The notes under the pieces: model-generated
What the model was told of the DNA's origin: nothing
Seen by the model: only the letters and a program-made list of their open reading frames with translations
Database searches by the model: none
Made by a program: the position numbers and the translations under genes
Source of the DNA: Benincasa hispida
Lineage: Eukaryota; Streptophyta; Magnoliopsida; Cucurbitales; Cucurbitaceae
Direction: 5' to 3'
DNA length: 64,000 nucleotides
Assembly (NCBI RefSeq): GCF_009727055.1
Contig: NC_052353.1
Coordinates: 46,746,196-46,810,195 of the forward strand
Part shown: positions 59,873 to 64,000 of the stretch, one piece after another
How positions within the stretch are numbered: position 1 is the first letter of the stretch
How the letters are laid out: each line of letters opens with the position of its first letter

Positions 59873-61031
59873 AAAAGACTTTATACAATTGTTCTAAAAA
59901 ATAAGAGATAGATATTAAATTCTTTCTCATATCATAAACATAGTATACATTTTCAAGTAAAATGAATCTATCTCCGAAAAAAACTTTAGGTCTCCCACTG
60001 CTTTCACTGAGATGACTTCTCCTGTTCCAACCCTGAAAGTTATCTCGCCCTCTACAATCTGTGTCTAGGAACTACTTTTTTAATAAAAGTACAAATATGG
60101 TTAGTGGCCCTTGAATCAAGTATCCAGGTAGAGTTATTATTCTCCATTAAATATGTTTCAACAACGAGTAAATTATATTTACCTTATTTTACCTTTTTAG
60201 CTTTCTTCCCAATAAGGTATTTGGGGTAACTCCTTTTCTAGTGCCCGTCTTCGTTTAGTAGAAACATTTTCCTTTATCTGCAACTTTTCCTTTGCCTTTA
60301 CTTCTTGTGGGAGCCTTTCTTTTCCCTTTGCTCTTATTCTTCATTGGAATACTCTTATTTTGTGAAGTGGAAGGTCCAAACTTTGTTTCTGAGCACGATC
60401 CCTTTTGGAACTTTTTGGAGATAACAACATTAGCTTATTCTTCTTGTCCCTTACTCTTCATAAGAGTCTGGTAAGTTTGGAGCTCGTTTAAAAGAGTTGT
60501 CAGATTATATTCAATTTTATTCATCATTACATTTGTAGAATTGCAGGAAACTATTCGAAAGAAATTCCATAATGAAACTGACTTGACTTTTTTCATTTAT
60601 GACAACATCGTTTGCCTTCGCCACATTAAAGTGGACCATCATATTTAGAACATGTTCTCTAATAGAGGTTCCTTCCTTCATGCAGGAGTTGTAAACGTAC
60701 TTAAGAGCATCGTGTCTGATAGATGTGGATGGTTGTCCGAACATCACTTGCAACGAATCCATGATCACCTTAGCGGTGATCATGCTCTCATGTTTTTTAG
60801 TCAAAACATCAGATATGCTTGCTAAAATATAGGCACGTGCCTTTTCATTTTCCCTTATCCATTTGTCATAGGCATCCCAAACATTTTTGTTTGCTGATGA
60901 GCCGAGACTTGGAGGACATTCCTCTATTTCTCAGATCATCAAGTACTAGTATTGTGTTTATATTTGTTTTCCATGTTGAGTAATTTTTCCATTAAACTTA
61001 TCCGAAGTGAGTAGTTGATTGAATTAGACAT
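59873..61031 (-). pseudogene. Copia-A gag and protease
   Basis: ATG 61031 begins MSNSINYS. The capsid reads AKVIMDSLQVMFGQPSTSIR, HDALKYVYNSCMKEGTSIRE and LNMMVHFNVAKAN. The zinc knuckle (about 60232-60275) has a frameshift, a stop in place of Trp, and its last Cys replaced. The protease reads NNNSTWILDSRATNHICTF: the catalytic Asp-Ser remains, but the Gly of DSGAT is Arg. The sequence then runs LENVYYVYDMRKNLISISYF up to LTR-B at 59872; the same protein continues at 41246. Gag and protease seem once to have been one frame with pol, as usual in copia elements. Confidence 0.82.
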
Positions 61032-62874
61032 GCTGAAAAATATAAACAAATTCTATTAATGAATGATATTAAATCCAATCAAGTTTTAGAAAAAGTAATA
61101 ATGTACCCCAGTAACTCATTATTAATTTGCAACGATACTTCAATGAGTCAGTATAATCATTACCAGGGGTGGGTCAATTGTTCCTTCATTGAACCAAGAA
61201 ACGTTTGACTAAATACTAATAGCAGAATAACTCTTATTCCTATAGCATTTAGTTATCGCTTTTTTGGTCAAGAACTTATAACACTTAATTCTTGTAAATG
61301 TAACACGTCATTTTCAGATCCCAATAATCGGTATCAATTAGCTATCGAGGGGCAGACAATGCTAAAGATGGATCTAAGAGACCCTATCCATTTCTGGAGT
61401 TTGCATTGTTTTGATCCCCATGTCATAACCTTTCGAATGGGTGGTTTCCTAAAAACGACACACATGCGGAATATGGGTATCTCATGGTGCAATTTAATGA
61501 AGGAAACCGTGTGATGTGTTTACATGAACAACTTCCCTTATTCACCTTGCTATTGATCCATGCAAACACTTTTTGAATGAAGCGGTTGCATAAAAATGAC
61601 ACGAAGCTGAGCATGAATCTCACGTTGTGAACTCTCAGGGACATGAGAGCTAAAAATAATATATCATATATATCTCCTGTTGAAGTGTTCTAGACGGTTT
61701 GGGTAAACTTTTACTTAGGTATATTTCGGTTAGTTAAATACAACCTAAGTTTAGTGTTTATCAGAGCATAACTCTTATACTAGATTTAATCTATGATGTC
61801 TAAGGGATAAACCTTTTATTACCTCATAACGCCCACGCATGCTCATAAAATTGGGTTAACATAACTCAAGAACCAGTTCAATCCCCAGATAGTAGGTGTT
61901 TTGTAACCCATCAACTTAAGTACCTCCAGCCTTAAATAAGATCTTGTCGAGTGAGTTTGTAACCGAAGTTTTACAAGATAACGACCTATCTTAACTATTA
62001 AAACAAGTCGTCATTTGTCAACCCTAGGTAAACATGTATTTATCTTTGTTATAGATTTTAAATATCAAATTTTGTAACAATTATAACTTAGACATTATCC
62101 ATAACATACATCATACATTTCATAATTTAACATAACAACTTATATTAAATCTCATGAAAAACTACACATGCATACTATATATTATAACACTTAAAACATA
62201 CTTTCTATGCATGTAACACGCTTTCCTATGGTGGGATTTTAAACCTACATGACATATTTTATGCAAAAACATGATTTAATTTAATTACACGTACATTCAT
62301 AATGCATTATTAATTAAACACATACTGAAGTGGACCGATTTTGGTATCCTAAGTAAGCAAATGGCTAAATTATTACAATAATAAATCGATACTGCTCTGA
62401 ACCACTCCCAAACACTTCGAACAATCCAAACAAGCTGAAAAACCCTTGAACCGCCTCCCATGCACCAAACCAGCCTGAAACAGACCAGAAAAAGTTGAAC
62501 CAGGGCGGATTGGTTCAGTTGGACCGACTCCCTCGCCTGTGCACGCATTTTTAGAAAAAATGAAGAACAACGTCACGATGCTGTTAAAGGAGCGCCACGA
62601 CACCACTTGACAGAAGCAGCAACATGATGCTTTCTTGTTGTGCTTTGCTTCGGTTTCTTCCAATTAACCTAATATCAACTTTAATGACTCTAGCAAATTT
62701 ACAGGCCCTTCTTCACTCATTAAAGCCCATAAACAAGGGGCCAATTACAACAAAATTGAAGGTAAATTTTGATACCAAAATCGTAAGATATCCACTTCGG
62801 CAACTATTATGTTCATCACATGAATTAATACACACCAAGCTAAAATTAATGCAAATTGAGTGCTTAAGTCATGC
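61032..62874 (-). other. Leader of copia-A
   Basis: About 1.85 kb between primer site and gag with no supported gene. The minus strand carries AAGGCTGGAGGTACTTAAGT (about 61914-61933), nearly identical to a block in the copia-F leader and related to blocks in C and E. It lacks the CGATCGTTTAG clusters of copia-C and E. Confidence 0.6.
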
Positions 62875-62886
62875 TCCGATACCAAT
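62875..62886 (-). promoter_or_regulatory. Primer binding site of copia-A
   Basis: Minus strand TTGGTATCGGAG, one base off the usual TTGGTATCAGAG, directly next to the LTR end TCTTTCA. It places the start of the 5' LTR at 62887. Confidence 0.68.
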
Positions 62887-64000
62887 TGAAAGAGTATACA
62901 ATGCATATGTGGAAGCAAACAAGATTCTAAGTACTCTAAATACATTAATTTTAGAATTAAAGTATGCATGTTCATAACAAGTAATTAAGGTTTCAAAAAT
63001 ACAACCTTTGTAGATTTCTAAATTAATGCAATCCCTTGCTTAATTTTGATCATGAACTCATCATTATCTATCGGAACGATACTCTTATTGATCTATTAAC
63101 AAGAAGAAGATCTACGCTAGGAGAATGGACCACCATTAAAGTCTTCTCCATTATTCTCCGGCCTTAAAACAGATTGTGGGATCCAAATTGTGATTAGATT
63201 GAAGGGAACTTAGAATGAGGTCATAGTTTTTTTTTATTATTATTATTATTGAAAACGTTGGGAGAACAATGCTCCTTCAAACTGCAAGCAGAAAGGAACC
63301 TTTTCCTTATTCATTTTTCTTCTATTTATAGAAGAAACCATGCAAAATGAATTGTATCTCAAGTTGACACCAAATCAACATGCAAAATGAGTGGAATTGT
63401 TAGGTGTTCTTAGATAGTGGAGAAAATGGGAAAATCCCACTTAACTCTAATTTTAATTTAAAATAGAGTTTCATAAATTCAAATTAAAATGAAATTTAAT
63501 TTAAAATAAAATTCATTTATTAAAACTAATTTAAATAAAATTAGTTCTAATAATTAATTTAAATAAAATTAACATTAAATAATTAATTAAACAAAATAAT
63601 TTAATATCATATGTTAAATTAATAAAAGACCAATCCCAAACGTGAAACTTTATTCACGCGTACAATATTTAATCAAATTTAAATATTTACAACTCTTCAA
63701 TTTCGTTTAATTCAACAATTCAACTATATATTATGTTATCATATCACATATAATTAACTATAATTCCCTAAGTCGAATTTGAACGTTTCAGATTCTCTCA
63801 TCATACCGTCCTAAGGTTTAGTCTGATATGAGCTAGTAGAGAGATCTAATGGACCTATAGATCATGAGCTCTAACAATTCGAGATTAACCGACTAAACTT
63901 TTTAACCTAATTAACAAACATTTGTTAACTACCGGGATACTCCACTAAAACCCAATAGTTGCACTCTCCTCACTATAGATATATTTCTGCCCACTTGATT
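62887..64000 (-). repeat. Copia-A 5' LTR, inner part, cut by the window edge
   Basis: On the plus strand it starts TGAAAGAGTATAC, shares later blocks with other copia LTRs here (TCCACTAAAACCCAATAGTTG, CTATAGATATATTTCTGCCC), and is AT-rich between 63470 and 63700. The outer end is beyond the window. Confidence 0.65.

Noticed and set aside
62297..62977. Several frames of 75-117 codons as a possible host gene
   Set aside because: They overlap each other on both strands in the copia-A leader next to the primer site, with no known motif and no supporting context.

Overview
The window is intergenic plant DNA made almost entirely of nested, broken long terminal repeat (LTR) retrotransposons. I found no host gene, tRNA, rRNA, CRISPR array or bacterial-type operon. 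Copia gag/pol with initiator-Met primer sites, an Athila-type gag and AT-rich LTRs point to a eudicot. The copia gag type resembles what I know from cucurbits, but that is a weak inference.

Layers, outermost first. (1) Copia-A, minus strand: 5' LTR from 62887 to beyond the window, leader, gag-protease (61031-59873), pol resuming at 41246-40638 and again at 3119-2770. (2) Two insertions split copia-A. The first is solo LTR-B (41247-59872, target duplication AAAAG on both sides). The second is an Athila-like Ty3/gypsy element, plus strand (3120-40637; LTRs 3120-4639 and 39199-40637). (3) LTR-B is split by copia-C (42674-59273, minus; LTRs, primer site, long leader, gag, pol). Copia-C itself holds an inverted copia LTR-plus-leader piece (44762-47398) and two non-coding TG...CA elements, D1 and D2. 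Athila is split by two solo copia LTRs (5615-7523, 8540-10431) and by a minus-strand gypsy element, G (12125 to about 38640). (4) Element G is split by copia-E (minus; gag remnant, leader, primer site, LTRs, 13956-34644). Copia-E in turn contains a plus-strand gag-only copia, F, whose LTR is split by a third TG...CA element, D3.

Inside the copia-E/F region, 18145-24440 is repeated directly at 26876-33555. Copy 2 is 384 bases longer, and its net insertions pile up at its left end and fade to none at the right. This looks like unpolished long-read sequence more than biological divergence.

No element looks able to move by itself: every gag and pol carries stops, frameshifts or deletions. The main positive signals are two. 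First, palindromic CGATCGTTTAG-type motifs sit in matching clusters on both sides of the primer site in one group of copia elements. Second, a block is conserved in four unusually long copia leaders. All boundaries and family calls come from reading the sequence by eye; no alignment or database search was run.
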